Shown: positions 35,554-48,196, counted from the first letter of the stretch. The stretch is 64,000 nt of DNA from an uncultured Bacteroidia bacterium (GCA_902785825.1 CACZZZ010000008.1:89680-153679); one strand, 5' to 3'. Notes: generated by a model not told the origin, from the sequence alone. Numbers and translations are program-made.

Positions 35554-35586
35554 ACTAAAGTGTTTATATTCAGATTAATAATTAAA

Positions 35587-37662
<2,076 letters not shown>

Positions 37663-39429
37663 CTATAAATTTAAGGTGATTCCGGCCGTTATCCACAGGT
37701 CTTTTTCGGAATAAAACGGAGATCGCTGGATCGACTCACATAGAAGGTTGCCGGACTCGAGCCAGAACCCGATCTTGCGGTTGAACTGCCAGCCTCCCAT
37801 AAGGCCCACATCGAACCACCCTGGCACTTTCACATCGTAAGGAGCCATTTCCCAAGGCGCGCCGACAATTTCGTATGAGAGCCGCCAGCATTTGCCCAGC
37901 CTGGCACCAGCCCCACCGACGCGGACTCCAGCATATATCCTCGAAGTGATATCATATCTTGCCCTGACATCATAAGAAACCCTCGGAAGGGCGAGTCCGA
38001 AGTCGGCGTCATATTTCATGGTCGTCTTCCTGAGGTGAAGGGCACCATCAAAACGGAAGCCTCCGACTTTATAGTCAACAAGGGCATCGGCGTACAATAA
38101 GCTGTAGTCCGAGTACGACACAGTGGGCAGGAACCCCGTCAGTGCATAATACTTCATATCGATTATGCCCATCCCGGAATCCATAATCCCGTTACCGACA
38201 AGGGCGAAACCTCCGGACACTCCGACCTGCAGCCTCTCGCCGGCATTCCCCTCGATTCCTATCCTCGCGTTCACTTTCTCCACGGAGTTATCCATCAAAG
38301 GCGTCGCCATATTGAGCGGATTAATAAAGTGATGCCGTGATATGATCGAGGAATACGTGTTCAGTTTGTTGCCTCCGGTCGCCTCCGCATAGAGACTCAG
38401 GCTGGGAGTCGCGTTGTACCTGAAATGGACGTCAGGGAATATGACGCCTCCCTTTGTCTGGAACATGGACATTTTACTTTCCGCCTCAGGATCCACTTTC
38501 CCATTCAGGAGCACCTCGATCCTGAGTCCAAGGCTCATGTCCAGTTTACCGTATGTCATACGATACTTAGGGATGAGGGCGAGTTTACCAGTGTTGGTCT
38601 CGTAAAGATTGCTGTACGAGATAGTCTGGGCCTCAAAGCCCAAAAGAGCGGCCCTGGTGGGGTCGAAAACAGGTCCGGCCTCTCCGGCGAGTGTGACAGC
38701 GCTACCACTCAGTTTCCGTCCGCTCCAACTGTCACCACCAAACCTGCCTGAAAGCCTGACATCGTAGAACACATATTTCTCGTCGTCACGATTGGAACGG
38801 ATACGAGCATTCAAATTGACAGCGTTCAGGGAGCGTCTGAAAAGGGTGTCCTTAGCCATAATCCCCTCATATCCAGCGCCAAAGGACACAATCGCCTTAT
38901 CGAAATTATAACTTCCTTCCACTCCGATGGTAGATAGGGCGTCATAACCTCCGAAAGACTTGCCTGACACCTTATCCACTTTGTAGCGATCATTTTCCTT
39001 CTCAGGCGCAAGATTATTGTACTTCCCGAAATATGATCTGTGGCCCGCATAGACACTCATCTGGAACGGTCCTTTCCTCTCCGGGCTGAACACGAAATCC
39101 AGCTGCGGATGAAGCGAGTATCCCGCTCCGGCTCTCAAGTACAGTTCCTTGCCCTGATACGCGTTTTTGTCCGGCTTCATGGCAAGCATGTAAGGCTTGA
39201 AATTATAGGCTCCCTGGTAAGGCTTCTCGAAAACCTCGTAACCGAAATCCATGTCGAACCTTAGGAGCGAGTCCGGAATGGCCATCCCGATCTGGGGCTT
39301 GTGGACCTCGGAGGGATCGCCCTGATAGGTGTTGGTCACCTCGACGGTCGGATTGATATTGTTCTGGGCGAAAGAGACCCCGCAGAAAAGCGTCGCGGCT
39401 ATCGCCAATATATTCTTTCTCATGTCCAT
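37663..39429 (-). CDS. TonB-receptor-like outer-membrane beta-barrel without plug
   Basis: Exported protein of 588 residues (signal ending GVSFAQ). From about residue 95 on it is a succession of amphipathic strands (LYLRAGAGYSLHP, FQMSVYAGHRSYFG, IVSFGAGYEGIM and so on to the final WITAGITLNL), the pattern of a large outer-membrane barrel. No plug domain or TonB box is evident, so it is not a normal TonB-dependent receptor. It follows the large TPR gene by seven bases; this pair is frequent in Bacteroidota, and a role in envelope assembly is plausible but unproven. Confidence 0.72.
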   Translation of the reverse strand: MDMRKNILAIAATLFCGVSFAQNNINPTVEVTNTYQGDPSEVHKPQIGMAIPDSLLRFDMDFGYEVFEKPYQGAYNFKPYMLAMKPDKNAYQGKELYLRAGAGYSLHPQLDFVFSPERKGPFQMSVYAGHRSYFGKYNNLAPEKENDRYKVDKVSGKSFGGYDALSTIGVEGSYNFDKAIVSFGAGYEGIMAKDTLFRRSLNAVNLNARIRSNRDDEKYVFYDVRLSGRFGGDSWSGRKLSGSAVTLAGEAGPVFDPTRAALLGFEAQTISYSNLYETNTGKLALIPKYRMTYGKLDMSLGLRIEVLLNGKVDPEAESKMSMFQTKGGVIFPDVHFRYNATPSLSLYAEATGGNKLNTYSSIISRHHFINPLNMATPLMDNSVEKVNARIGIEGNAGERLQVGVSGGFALVGNGIMDSGMGIIDMKYYALTGFLPTVSYSDYSLLYADALVDYKVGGFRFDGALHLRKTTMKYDADFGLALPRVSYDVRARYDITSRIYAGVRVGGAGARLGKCWRLSYEIVGAPWEMAPYDVKVPGWFDVGLMGGWQFNRKIGFWLESGNLLCESIQRSPFYSEKDLWITAGITLNL

Positions 39430-39436
39430 CTTTCTT

Positions 39437-42424
39437 CTAGTTCATCAGGTTATTCAGTTTGGAAAGCCTCATGCGGACGTTGTCCAGGACATCATCCGCG
39501 GTACCGGCGACAGGCTGGTAACCGTTGAGCACGCTCTCGAAGGTGGCCTTCGCCTGCGCGTAGTTGTCTTGCTCGGCGAAAGAGTCGCCCAGGACGATGA
39601 ACGACTTGGCGAGCCAGTAATTCTGCCCGGCGGCCTTGGAGGAGAAGTCGTAAACCTTCTTCTCGACCGTGTCGTACTTGCCTTGGTCATAAGCGTCCTG
39701 GATCAGCATGTAGGCGGCCTCAGCGCCTTCATCTGTCGAAGGCTTGGAAGCGAGGACATTGAATATCTCGAAGGCCCGGGCCCTCTCGTTGGTCGAGAGC
39801 AGGGACTTGGCCTTGATGTAGTCAGCCTCCCTGAGCTCTGCCTCGCTGCTCTTCGTGTCCGCCTTAACTTTATCCGCGCAGGAAATGGCGGAAGAGAAAT
39901 CTCCGGCCCTATAGGCGGAGCGGGTCATGCCCACCCTGGCAGTGTGCTTGTTACCCTCGATCTTAGCTGAGGAAAGCAAGGAGCTGAATCCGCCGTAGGC
40001 ATCCTTATAACGCTGCATCTCATAAGACAGGCGAGAGAAATTCAACATGGCCGCCTCAGCGTAAGACGAGCCCGCACCTCCATCGACAGCCTTTTTGTAC
40101 CAGTCGCAAGCCTGCTCTTTCTTGCCGAGGTTGCGATAGCATTCAGCCGTGTAGAAAACCGCTTTTCCGGCGTCAGCACCCGACGGATAACGCTCAAGGT
40201 AATTCTGCAGTGAGGCGAGAGCTTTATTCCAGTTTTCGGAAAGGTACAGCTGCTCAGCGGCGGCGAAATACATACCTTCCTTCTCCCCCGCGGTCTTGTC
40301 CTTAATCGCCCCGACCTTGTCGGCGTAGTCGATGAACTCGTCCGTCCTGCCATCTGTCTGGTAGATGGACTCGATCGCGGCCAACGCGTCACTAGCGTAT
40401 TCAGTGCCAGGCATGTCCTCAACAACCCTCTTGTAATAACCGAGGGACTTGTCGTACTCGGACATATTCCTGTAAATCATACCAAGCTCAATCAGAGCTC
40501 TGGCGGCGATGGTCTTATCATCGGTGTTGACCCTCAGCTTGTCAAACGCCTTCACGGCAGCGTCATTGTTGCCTGAAGAGACATAAGCCCTTCCGAGCTC
40601 GTACATGGCCTCTGAATAATAACTGGCTGAAGGATTGTATTTCAGCGCCCTGGACAGGACATCGACCTTGCCTTTCTTGTCACCGAGAAGGCCATAAGCG
40701 ATACCGGCTTTGTAGGCTGGGTAGAGATTGGACGAGTATTCGAACCTCCGCATGGCGTCCTCATATCCCTTGACAGCGGTCTTGTAGTCTTTCTTTATGA
40801 AATCACAGTCAGCTCGCCTCGAGGCGGCATCCTCCCCTTCTGAAGGATTCCTTTCCTGAAGATACTCGTCGAACCACTTGGCGGCGTTCTCGTAATCACC
40901 CATACGAAAATAGCTGTAAGCCAAGTCATAAGGAATCAGTCTTCCTTCCGGCTTACCGTCAAGGGCGGAATTGTTGTACAGTTCCTGGAAGGTCTCGACA
41001 GCTTTGTCGTATTGGTCGCCACGGTAGTAAGACTCACCGAGCCAGTATCTTGTGAGCTGGTTGAACGTCTCCCTCTTGTCGGAATAATATCCAGCGGCCT
41101 TGAGCAGCGGCACGGCGTCTCTCCAAGACCCGTTCTGAATCAGCTGATTAGCCCTCAAATAATTGGCCCTCATGTAGTTGGCCTTCTGGTTGTCGTCAAG
41201 GTTGTCAATATTGGCATAGGCGTCAACCGCTCCGGCATAGTCATGGTTGTAGAGAGAAGCCAGGGCCATGTAGCTGTAGATCTGGTCTCCTTTCTCCTTC
41301 CCGGGATATTTGGCGATATACTCGTCGAAAACCTTGGGGTTGTTGTTCAGGTCGAAGGAGAGCTTGGCGTAATTGAAATGCGCGTCCTCCTGGATGTCAG
41401 GATTGAATCCCAGCCCGGAGGCATCCCTGAAGGCGTCCAGGGCGGCGACTTTATTACCGGTCTGAATGTAGCTGTAACCCAATTGGTAATTGGCTATCTG
41501 CCCGATTGAGTCCGTCCTGCTAGACATTCTGGAGAAATTGTCTATCGCCCCCTTGAAATCCCCGTTGGAGTAGAGGACCGTCCCGGCGTAGAACCAATCG
41601 TCACGATCCATGTCTATCCGGTCGCTCTCGATCTTGTCGTAGAACTCCTTGGCCTTGCCTGAATCACCGGTGGCGAGGTAAGATTCGGATATGATCCTGG
41701 CCAGATGGGATTTGCGGTCATCCGGGACCTCGTCATAAAGCTTGACGCCGTTCTTAAGGACATAGGCGTAATCTTTCTGCATGAAACGGCACTCGGTCAT
41801 GTAGTAATTGGAGATGTCCGTGAACCTCGCGTCCTTGCCCGCTTTCTCAAACCAGGAATAAGCCTCCTTGAAATCCTTCCGGGTATAGTCAATATAGCCC
41901 ATCGAATACCTTGAAGGAGCCGTGTAGTCCGAATATGGCATCTTCTCGTTCCTGGCGAAAATATCCCTCGCGCCGTCCAGGTCTCCCTCCTCGAAAAGGG
42001 CATACCCATGCTTGAACATGTATTCGGCTATCTGTCCCTTGTCCAGGAACTTGGAGTCGATAAGCCCGAATTCCGACGCGGCGGCGGCGTAGTCCTCACG
42101 GTCAAACAGGTTCAATCCGTTGTAGAAACGGATCTGGGGGACAAGCTTGGAGTACGGATAAGTCCCAAGATAATTTGCGACCATCGTCTCATACCCCTTC
42201 TCCTGGAGACGGACGGCACAGAGGATCCTATAACCCTCTGCCATCACATCTCCATTAGAGGATGCGATCTGGTCGAAAATGGTTCCCGCCCTCTCGAACA
42301 TGCCATGGTCGTAGAGGTCAAGGGCATGGCGGTAACTGCCACTCGTCGGGTCTTGCGCCCGGAGCGCGAATCCCCCGAGCAGGACCGTAGCGGAAAGCAG
42401 CGCCGCGGTGAGTTTTCTTTTCAT
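39437..42424 (-). CDS. Large tetratricopeptide-repeat periplasmic protein
   Basis: Exported protein of 995 residues built almost wholly of TPR units (for example YRMGDYENAAKWFDEYLQ, YKRVVEDMPGTEYASDAL, FYTAECYRNLGKKEQACDWY). The start is taken at 42424, where MKRKLTAALLSATVLLGGFA gives a clean signal peptide; the open frame 15 codons upstream lacks one. TPR arrays of this size act as protein-protein scaffolds, and the YbgF/BamD-like units suggest an envelope role with the barrel protein encoded next. A TAGATTTG box lies at 42452-42459 on the minus strand. Confidence 0.82.
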   Translation of the reverse strand: MKRKLTAALLSATVLLGGFALRAQDPTSGSYRHALDLYDHGMFERAGTIFDQIASSNGDVMAEGYRILCAVRLQEKGYETMVANYLGTYPYSKLVPQIRFYNGLNLFDREDYAAAASEFGLIDSKFLDKGQIAEYMFKHGYALFEEGDLDGARDIFARNEKMPYSDYTAPSRYSMGYIDYTRKDFKEAYSWFEKAGKDARFTDISNYYMTECRFMQKDYAYVLKNGVKLYDEVPDDRKSHLARIISESYLATGDSGKAKEFYDKIESDRIDMDRDDWFYAGTVLYSNGDFKGAIDNFSRMSSRTDSIGQIANYQLGYSYIQTGNKVAALDAFRDASGLGFNPDIQEDAHFNYAKLSFDLNNNPKVFDEYIAKYPGKEKGDQIYSYMALASLYNHDYAGAVDAYANIDNLDDNQKANYMRANYLRANQLIQNGSWRDAVPLLKAAGYYSDKRETFNQLTRYWLGESYYRGDQYDKAVETFQELYNNSALDGKPEGRLIPYDLAYSYFRMGDYENAAKWFDEYLQERNPSEGEDAASRRADCDFIKKDYKTAVKGYEDAMRRFEYSSNLYPAYKAGIAYGLLGDKKGKVDVLSRALKYNPSASYYSEAMYELGRAYVSSGNNDAAVKAFDKLRVNTDDKTIAARALIELGMIYRNMSEYDKSLGYYKRVVEDMPGTEYASDALAAIESIYQTDGRTDEFIDYADKVGAIKDKTAGEKEGMYFAAAEQLYLSENWNKALASLQNYLERYPSGADAGKAVFYTAECYRNLGKKEQACDWYKKAVDGGAGSSYAEAAMLNFSRLSYEMQRYKDAYGGFSSLLSSAKIEGNKHTARVGMTRSAYRAGDFSSAISCADKVKADTKSSEAELREADYIKAKSLLSTNERARAFEIFNVLASKPSTDEGAEAAYMLIQDAYDQGKYDTVEKKVYDFSSKAAGQNYWLAKSFIVLGDSFAEQDNYAQAKATFESVLNGYQPVAGTADDVLDNVRMRLSKLNNLMN

Positions 42425-42451
42425 AACGATATCTTGCGAAAGTTTATAGTT

Positions 42452-42459
42452 CAAATCTA
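42452..42459 (-). promoter_or_regulatory. -7 box of the TPR / barrel operon
   Basis: Minus strand TAGATTTG fits TAnnTTTG, 27 bases before the chosen ATG. A second match (TAAATTTG, 42467-42474) lies just upstream. Confidence 0.4.
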
Positions 42460-42498
42460 CAATCCACAAATTTACTCATTATACTTAAAAAAAAGAAG

Positions 42499-42506
42499 TA
42501 TATTTG
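42499..42506 (+). promoter_or_regulatory. -7 box of ftsE, seven bases before the start codon
   Basis: TATATTTG ends at 42506 and the ATG is at 42514; the predicted transcript has a leader of about three bases. No -33 element is evident. Confidence 0.5.
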
Positions 42507-42513
42507 TAGAATC

Positions 42514-43248
42514 ATGGAAGACAAAACTTTGCAACCAACAAAAAACGAGCCGCTTGTCTCATTCAAGAAGGCGGACATCCAAGGTGGGGACAATGTGGTC
42601 ATCTACGGTTTGGACATGAGCATAGCCGCCGGAGACTTCGTGTACATCGTCGGAAAGGTCGGTACCGGAAAGACATCCATCATCCGCACCATGATCGGAG
42701 AGAATCCCTTGCGCAAAGGGTTCGGAGAGGTTTGTGGATACAAACTCAACGGTTTGAGGGAGAGGGATATTCCCTACCTCAGAAGAAAAATAGGGGTGGT
42801 CTTCCAGGATTTCCAGCTGCTCATGGACAGGACTGTCGAGGATAACCTCGAGTTTGTCCTCCGGGCCACTGGCTGGAAAGACCGGGATGCCGCTGACAAG
42901 CGCATCCGCGAAGTCCTCGAGGACGTTGGCATGACACACAAAGCCCACAAAATGCCCCACCAGCTATCTGGTGGAGAGCAACAGAGGGTCGCGATAGCGA
43001 GGTCCCTGCTGAACAAGCCAGGCCTGATCATAGCCGACGAGCCCACGGGCAACCTTGACAACGAGACAGCCGACGGAATCATGCGTCTTCTCACCGGAAT
43101 CAACAAAGAAGACGGAACAGCGATTGTCATGGTCACCCATAACCGGGGAATATTCGAGAAATACCATGGGAGGATATTCGTCTGCAAGGACGAGAAATGC
43201 GAGGAGAGCGTGGATGATGAGGTCATCGATCTCGCCTTGACAATCTGA
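42514..43248 (+). CDS. ftsE: FtsE-like ABC ATPase
   Basis: ATP-binding protein of the FtsE/LolD group, which with FtsX regulates cell-wall hydrolases at division. The 244 residues have Walker A GKVGTGKTS (near 49), Q-loop VVFQDFQLL, signature QLSGGEQQR, Walker B LIIADEPTGNLD and switch TH. The GKVGTGKT form of Walker A and RxIGVVFQDF match Bacteroidota FtsE. ftsX is not adjacent, so the name rests on similarity; LolD is the alternative. It opens the plus-strand run ending at 51095. Confidence 0.8.
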   Translation: MEDKTLQPTKNEPLVSFKKADIQGGDNVVIYGLDMSIAAGDFVYIVGKVGTGKTSIIRTMIGENPLRKGFGEVCGYKLNGLRERDIPYLRRKIGVVFQDFQLLMDRTVEDNLEFVLRATGWKDRDAADKRIREVLEDVGMTHKAHKMPHQLSGGEQQRVAIARSLLNKPGLIIADEPTGNLDNETADGIMRLLTGINKEDGTAIVMVTHNRGIFEKYHGRIFVCKDEKCEESVDDEVIDLALTI

Positions 43249-43249
43249 G

Positions 43250-43903
43250 ATGGGCAGAGAAGAACGATATTCCAAGATCCTGGACTGGTTTGAGAAAAAC
43301 CAGCCTATGCCGGCGACCGAGCTCCACTACGACTCGCCATTCCATTTGCTGATAGCGGTCATACTGAGTGCCCAATGTACGGACAAAAGGGTCAACGCTG
43401 TCGTTCCACCTCTTTTCGAGCGCTTTCCTAAGCCGGAGGATCTCGCCTCAGCCACTTTTGAGGAAGTGTATCCCTTCATAAAAAGCGTCTCTTACCCGAA
43501 CTCCAAGACCGCTCACCTGATCGCCATGGCCGGGAAACTGGTCTCCGACTTCGGCTCGGAGGTGCCTTCGGACATCGACATGCTGATGAGCCTCCCCGGA
43601 GTGGGCAGGAAGACAGCCAACGTGATCGCCTCGATAGTTTACGACAAACCTGTCATCGCCGTGGACACCCATGTGTTCAGGGTCTCCCGGAGGTTGGGGC
43701 TGTCAGACGGAAAGACTGTGGACTCCGTAAGAAAGGATCTTGAAAAGAATATCCCCGAGGCCCTGAGGGCCAAGTCCCATCACTGGCTAATACTCCACGG
43801 GCGCTACACATGTGTGGCCAGGAAGCCCAGATGCGGAGATTGCGGCCTGAAGGATTGGTGTGAGGAATTTGAGAATAACTACAAACACAATAAATCACTT
43901 TAA
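43250..43903 (+). CDS. nth: Endonuclease III
   Basis: DNA glycosylase/AP lyase for oxidised pyrimidines. The 217 residues have the helix-hairpin-helix LPGVGRKTAN with catalytic K121, the aspartate D139 in AVDTHVFRV, and the C-terminal iron-sulfur loop C-X6-C-X2-C-X5-C (CVARKPRCGDCGLKDWC). It starts one base after the ftsE stop codon. Confidence 0.96.
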   Translation: MGREERYSKILDWFEKNQPMPATELHYDSPFHLLIAVILSAQCTDKRVNAVVPPLFERFPKPEDLASATFEEVYPFIKSVSYPNSKTAHLIAMAGKLVSDFGSEVPSDIDMLMSLPGVGRKTANVIASIVYDKPVIAVDTHVFRVSRRLGLSDGKTVDSVRKDLEKNIPEALRAKSHHWLILHGRYTCVARKPRCGDCGLKDWCEEFENNYKHNKSL

Positions 43904-43913
43904 TTTTTAAAAC

Positions 43914-44660
43914 ATGAAGAGAATTGTACTTATCCGTCACGGCGAGAGCCAGTGGAACAAGGAGAACAGGTTCACAGGGTGGACCAATGTTGATTTGAGC
44001 GAGAAGGGTGTCCAGGAAGCTTTTGATGCTGGCAAAATCCTGAAAGAGAACGGGTTCACCTTCGAGGTGGCTTACACATCATATCTCAAGAGGGCCATCA
44101 AGACCCTGAACAATGTCCTTGACTCGATGGATCTTGATTGGATTCCCGTCAAGAAGACCTGGAGGCTCAACGAGAAGCATTACGGTATGCTCCAGGGCCT
44201 AAACAAGGCTGAGACAGCCCAGAAATATGGCGACGAGCAGGTCCTTATCTGGCGCCGCAGCTTCGACATCGCCCCTCACAACCTTCCCGAGGACGATCCG
44301 AACAGTGCCACGAGGGATCCCCGCTACGCCGGCGTTCCCGACCAGTACATTCCCCGCACAGAAGCTCTCAAGGAGTGCATCGAAAGGGTCATGCCATACT
44401 GGGAGTGCGAGATATTCCCTGCCCTCAAGGAGCATGACAGCATCGTCGTCGTCGCCCACGGTAACAGCCTGCGTGGTGTCGTCAAGCATCTCAAGGGCAT
44501 TTCAGACGCCGACATCGTGAAGCTGAACATTCCCACAGCTACTCCCTACGTATTCGAGTTTGATGACAACCTCAACCTCGTGAATGACTATTACCTCGCT
44601 GACCCCGAGGAACTTAAGCGCAAGCAAGAAGCGGTGGCGAACCAGGGTAAGGCCAAATAA
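43914..44660 (+). CDS. gpmA: 2,3-bisphosphoglycerate-dependent phosphoglycerate mutase
   Basis: Interconverts 3- and 2-phosphoglycerate in glycolysis through a phosphohistidine. The 248 residues begin [20 protein letters not shown] with the catalytic histidine at 9 and carry the second histidine in [10 protein letters not shown]; the [10 protein letters not shown] and [12 protein letters not shown] blocks fit dPGM. Ten bases separate it from nth. Confidence 0.96.
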   Translation: MKRIVLIRHGESQWNKENRFTGWTNVDLSEKGVQEAFDAGKILKENGFTFEVAYTSYLKRAIKTLNNVLDSMDLDWIPVKKTWRLNEKHYGMLQGLNKAETAQKYGDEQVLIWRRSFDIAPHNLPEDDPNSATRDPRYAGVPDQYIPRTEALKECIERVMPYWECEIFPALKEHDSIVVVAHGNSLRGVVKHLKGISDADIVKLNIPTATPYVFEFDDNLNLVNDYYLADPEELKRKQEAVANQGKAK

Positions 44661-44671
44661 TTTTCCTCGTC

Positions 44672-45889
44672 ATGCCCGGCGTTTCCAGTCGCGGGATCAA
44701 GGTTCCCGCCTCTCCGATCAGGAAACTCACTCCTTTCGCCGACGATGCGAAGTCGCGCGGAATGAAAGTGTACCATCTGAATATCGGGCAGCCGGACCTG
44801 CCTACTCCAAAGAAGGCACTTGACGCCCTCAGGCGGATTGACAGGACGACTCTCGAGTACAGTCCGAGCAATGGCATCAAACCATTGAGAGATACCCTCA
44901 CAGGCTATTACGCCAAATTTGGGATCAATGTCACGGAGAAGGAGATCATTGTCACAAGCGGTGGCTCGGAGGCCCTGCTGATGGCATTCCTGAGCTGCCT
45001 GGATCCGGGCGACGAGATAATCATGACCGAGCCGGGATATGCGAATTATATTTCCTTCGCGGTCTCGGCCGGAGTGACGATCAAGACTGTCACTTCCAAG
45101 ATCGAGGACGGCTTCGCCCTGCCTGGGGTTGATGACTTCGAGAAGGCCATCACGGGCAGGACGAAGGCGATCCTGATCTGTAACCCAAACAACCCTACCG
45201 GTTACCTCTATTCCAAGGAAGAGCTTTACAGGCTCAGGGACATTGTCAAAAAGCACGATCTCTTCCTTATCTCCGACGAGGTGTACCGGGAGTTCCGCTA
45301 CACAGACGAGCCTTACCTCTCAGCGCTTTGCCTGCCCGGCCTGGAGGAGAATGTGATAGTGGTTGATTCCGTGTCAAAGAGATATTCCGAATGCGGAATC
45401 CGCGTCGGGATGATCGTGAGTCATAACCAATCCGTCCTTGACACGGTCATGAAATTCTGCCAGGCAAGGCTTAGCCCTCCCCTGCTGGGGCAAATCGTGG
45501 CGGAAGCCTCGATTGAAGGGACTGAGGAATATTCAAAGGAATGTTTCGAGGAATATCTCGGCAGAAGGGACTTCTTCATCGAGGGACTGGGCAAGATCCC
45601 CGGGGTCTATTCCCCTATGCCAAGAGGCGCGTTCTACACCGTGGCCTCCCTGCCCGTGGAAGACGCCGAGGACTTCTGCAAGTGGTGCCTTTCCGAATTC
45701 AGTTATAAGGACGAAGGCACTCCGGCAGGCTATGCGGGTGAGACCATCATGATGGCGCCGGCCGCGGGATTCTACAGCACTCCCGGCCTGGGGAAAAACC
45801 AAGTCAGGATGGCTTATGTCCTTAATAAGGAAGACCTTGCCAGGGCGCTGCTGGTGCTTGAGAAAGCCCTGGAAGTTTACAATGCCTGA
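44672..45889 (+). CDS. Class I aminotransferase (aspartate aminotransferase-like)
   Basis: PLP-dependent aminotransferase of 405 residues, fold type I. Visible are the N-terminal LNIGQPDLPTPK, TSGGSEALLMAF, the cofactor segment NPNNPTGYLYS, ISDEVYREF and the PLP lysine in DSVSKRYSECGIRVG. The SxSKRYSxCG form is that of the subgroup often annotated as aspartate or aromatic aminotransferase. Exact donor and acceptor cannot be read from the sequence. It lies 11 bases after gpmA. Confidence 0.88.
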   Translation: MPGVSSRGIKVPASPIRKLTPFADDAKSRGMKVYHLNIGQPDLPTPKKALDALRRIDRTTLEYSPSNGIKPLRDTLTGYYAKFGINVTEKEIIVTSGGSEALLMAFLSCLDPGDEIIMTEPGYANYISFAVSAGVTIKTVTSKIEDGFALPGVDDFEKAITGRTKAILICNPNNPTGYLYSKEELYRLRDIVKKHDLFLISDEVYREFRYTDEPYLSALCLPGLEENVIVVDSVSKRYSECGIRVGMIVSHNQSVLDTVMKFCQARLSPPLLGQIVAEASIEGTEEYSKECFEEYLGRRDFFIEGLGKIPGVYSPMPRGAFYTVASLPVEDAEDFCKWCLSEFSYKDEGTPAGYAGETIMMAPAAGFYSTPGLGKNQVRMAYVLNKEDLARALLVLEKALEVYNA

Positions 45890-45914
45890 TCTTCCATAAT
45901 TTATTAATACCGAC

Positions 45915-48194
45915 ATGCTTCCGAGAATCATCCGGCCGCTGGCCATGGCGGCGATTTTGGCTTTCCTGAGCCATGGTTGTGGTCTCAGGGGCGGGAGTGA
46001 CACTAAGCTGGCCGAACCGGGAGTGTCTGCGGATCTCGCCAGTTTTAGGCGGGATGTCATCTCTGACGTGACTTACAAGATCACCCTTTCTATTCCTTCC
46101 TCGAAGGATTCCGCGATAACCGGCCGTGAGACAGTGTCTTTCAATTCTTCCTCGAAAGGGGTCATACCGCTGGACTTCACGCGGTCAGATGGCGAACACA
46201 TATCGCTAAAAGCCAGAAAGGGACACAACTCATTCGATCTTGACTTCGTTTCCGACGACCGTTTCCTGAACAGGAACGAGGAGTATCTTTACAGCCTTTT
46301 TGTGCCGGCCCACGCAAGGAGCGCCTTCCCATGCTTCGACCAGCCGGACATGAAAGCCAGGTTCACACTCTCCCTGGAAGTGCCCCAAGACTGGACCGCT
46401 GTGTCCAACACAGCCGCCTTGGACACAGTTGACCTTGGCGGAGGCAGGAAGCGTATAGATTTCGCTCAGACTGAACCTATCAGCACCTACCTTTTCGCCT
46501 TTGTGGCCGGGAAATGGAGCAAGGCGAGTTCCGTCGTAGGCGACAGAGAGATGACGGTGTTTTACCGTGAGACTGATCCAAAGAAGACAGCGCAGGTCCC
46601 TGACATCTTCGGCGAGGTCGGGCAGGCGCTCTCCTGGATGGAAAGTTTCACCGGCATCCGGATGCCTTTCAGCAAGTATGATTTCGTGATCGTCCCCAAT
46701 TTCCAGTTCGGAGGGATGGAACATCCGGGAGCGATCCTCTACAACGAACGGACAATGTTCCTTGGCGAGAAGCCCACGCCAGATGAGCGTCTTGCCAGAA
46801 TGAAACTGATTTCACACGAGACAGCGCATCTTTGGTTCGGGGATCTTGTCACCATGCGCTGGTTCGACGAGGTCTGGACGAAAGAAGTTTTCGCCAACCA
46901 CCTGGCGGCAAAGATGGTGGAGCCCATGTTCCCCGACATCAACCACGACCTGAGCTGGCTGAAAGGCTACCTCGCGCCAGCCATGGACGAGGAAAGGACG
47001 GAAGGGGCGACCGCCATCCGTCAGGATCTTCCGAATCTCGCCGATGCCGGACTGATCTACAACAACATGGTCTATGACAAGGCTCCCGTGATGATGAGGA
47101 TGCTGGAGGAATATATTGGTGCGGAGGCGTTCAAGGAGGGACTCGGGAAGTACCTCGAGCGTTTCTCCTACTCCAATTCCACATGGGATGACCTGGTCGC
47201 GATACTTGATTCATTGAGCGACAAGGACATTATGGCCTTCAGCAAATCATGGGTCAATGAGCGTCGCGGTGGAGACATGATTGGCACATTAAGGTCTTTC
47301 GCCGACGGTAGCAGGCACGGCGACACCGATCCTGAGACCATTAGAATGGCCTCGATACTTCTGGCCAAAGAAGACTACCTAAAGGGCAACTCAACTCCCC
47401 AGGAGTACCTGTCTTTCCTTCTGGATTATCTTAGGACGGAGACGGACCCCATCATAGCGTCAACAATAATCTCTTGCGTCCGTGTCCCGCTTAATGATCT
47501 CATGGACGGTCGTGAGGCTGTGGAGCTACGGCTGCTGGGCCTGTCCCGTTCCCACCCGCTTGAATCCTGCCGGCTCCAGATCAAAAGGCTTCTCGCCTCT
47601 TGCTGCACCAGCGAAAAAGTTGTGGGAGCAATCAGAGAAGTCTGGGCGAAGGAAAGCGACAACTCCCTTACAGTCAATGACTACATGTCTTTCGCTTGCC
47701 AGCTGGCGATAAGGCTTCCCGACAAGTCTGACGAGATTATCCGCACCCAAAGGAAGAGGCTGGACGGAAGCGATCCTTCCAGAGTTTTCAACAAGAACAA
47801 CCTGAATCACTTCGATTTCGTCTCCCGGGCCGCGATGCCCGACCAGGCCTTAAGGGACTCGGTTTTCAGCGAGCTTCTGACCCTCCCTGGAAGAGCCGTC
47901 GAGCCTTGGGCTGAAGAGGCGCTTGGATACCTCAACCACTTCCTCCGGGAGTCGGCTTCAGTCAAATACATCAGACCGGGTCTGGACGCCCTGCTGGAAG
48001 TCAAGGCCACCGGGGACATCTTCTTCCCAGGGAAGTGGTGCGGGGCGCTCCTTGGCGGACATCGCTCACCGGAGGCTCTTGGCGAGCTCAACTCTTTTTT
48101 GAAAGACAACCCTGATTATCCGCAGCTGCTGAAGAACAAGCTCCTGGTGGCGGCATACGGATTGCAGCGTGCTAATGGCGTTAAAGAATTTTAG
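45915..48194 (+). CDS. M1-family aminopeptidase, lipoprotein
   Basis: Zinc aminopeptidase of 759 residues. A lipoprotein-type signal ends at SHGC near residue 22. The exopeptidase motif is FGGMEHPGAI (GxMEN variant) near 265 and the zinc site is HETAH at about 301-305 with the second glutamate in WTKEVFANH. The C-terminal half is the helical ERAP-like domain. It is expected to trim peptides outside the cytoplasm. The next gene starts two bases after its stop. Confidence 0.9.
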   Translation: MLPRIIRPLAMAAILAFLSHGCGLRGGSDTKLAEPGVSADLASFRRDVISDVTYKITLSIPSSKDSAITGRETVSFNSSSKGVIPLDFTRSDGEHISLKARKGHNSFDLDFVSDDRFLNRNEEYLYSLFVPAHARSAFPCFDQPDMKARFTLSLEVPQDWTAVSNTAALDTVDLGGGRKRIDFAQTEPISTYLFAFVAGKWSKASSVVGDREMTVFYRETDPKKTAQVPDIFGEVGQALSWMESFTGIRMPFSKYDFVIVPNFQFGGMEHPGAILYNERTMFLGEKPTPDERLARMKLISHETAHLWFGDLVTMRWFDEVWTKEVFANHLAAKMVEPMFPDINHDLSWLKGYLAPAMDEERTEGATAIRQDLPNLADAGLIYNNMVYDKAPVMMRMLEEYIGAEAFKEGLGKYLERFSYSNSTWDDLVAILDSLSDKDIMAFSKSWVNERRGGDMIGTLRSFADGSRHGDTDPETIRMASILLAKEDYLKGNSTPQEYLSFLLDYLRTETDPIIASTIISCVRVPLNDLMDGREAVELRLLGLSRSHPLESCRLQIKRLLASCCTSEKVVGAIREVWAKESDNSLTVNDYMSFACQLAIRLPDKSDEIIRTQRKRLDGSDPSRVFNKNNLNHFDFVSRAAMPDQALRDSVFSELLTLPGRAVEPWAEEALGYLNHFLRESASVKYIRPGLDALLEVKATGDIFFPGKWCGALLGGHRSPEALGELNSFLKDNPDYPQLLKNKLLVAAYGLQRANGVKEF

Positions 48195-48196
48195 GA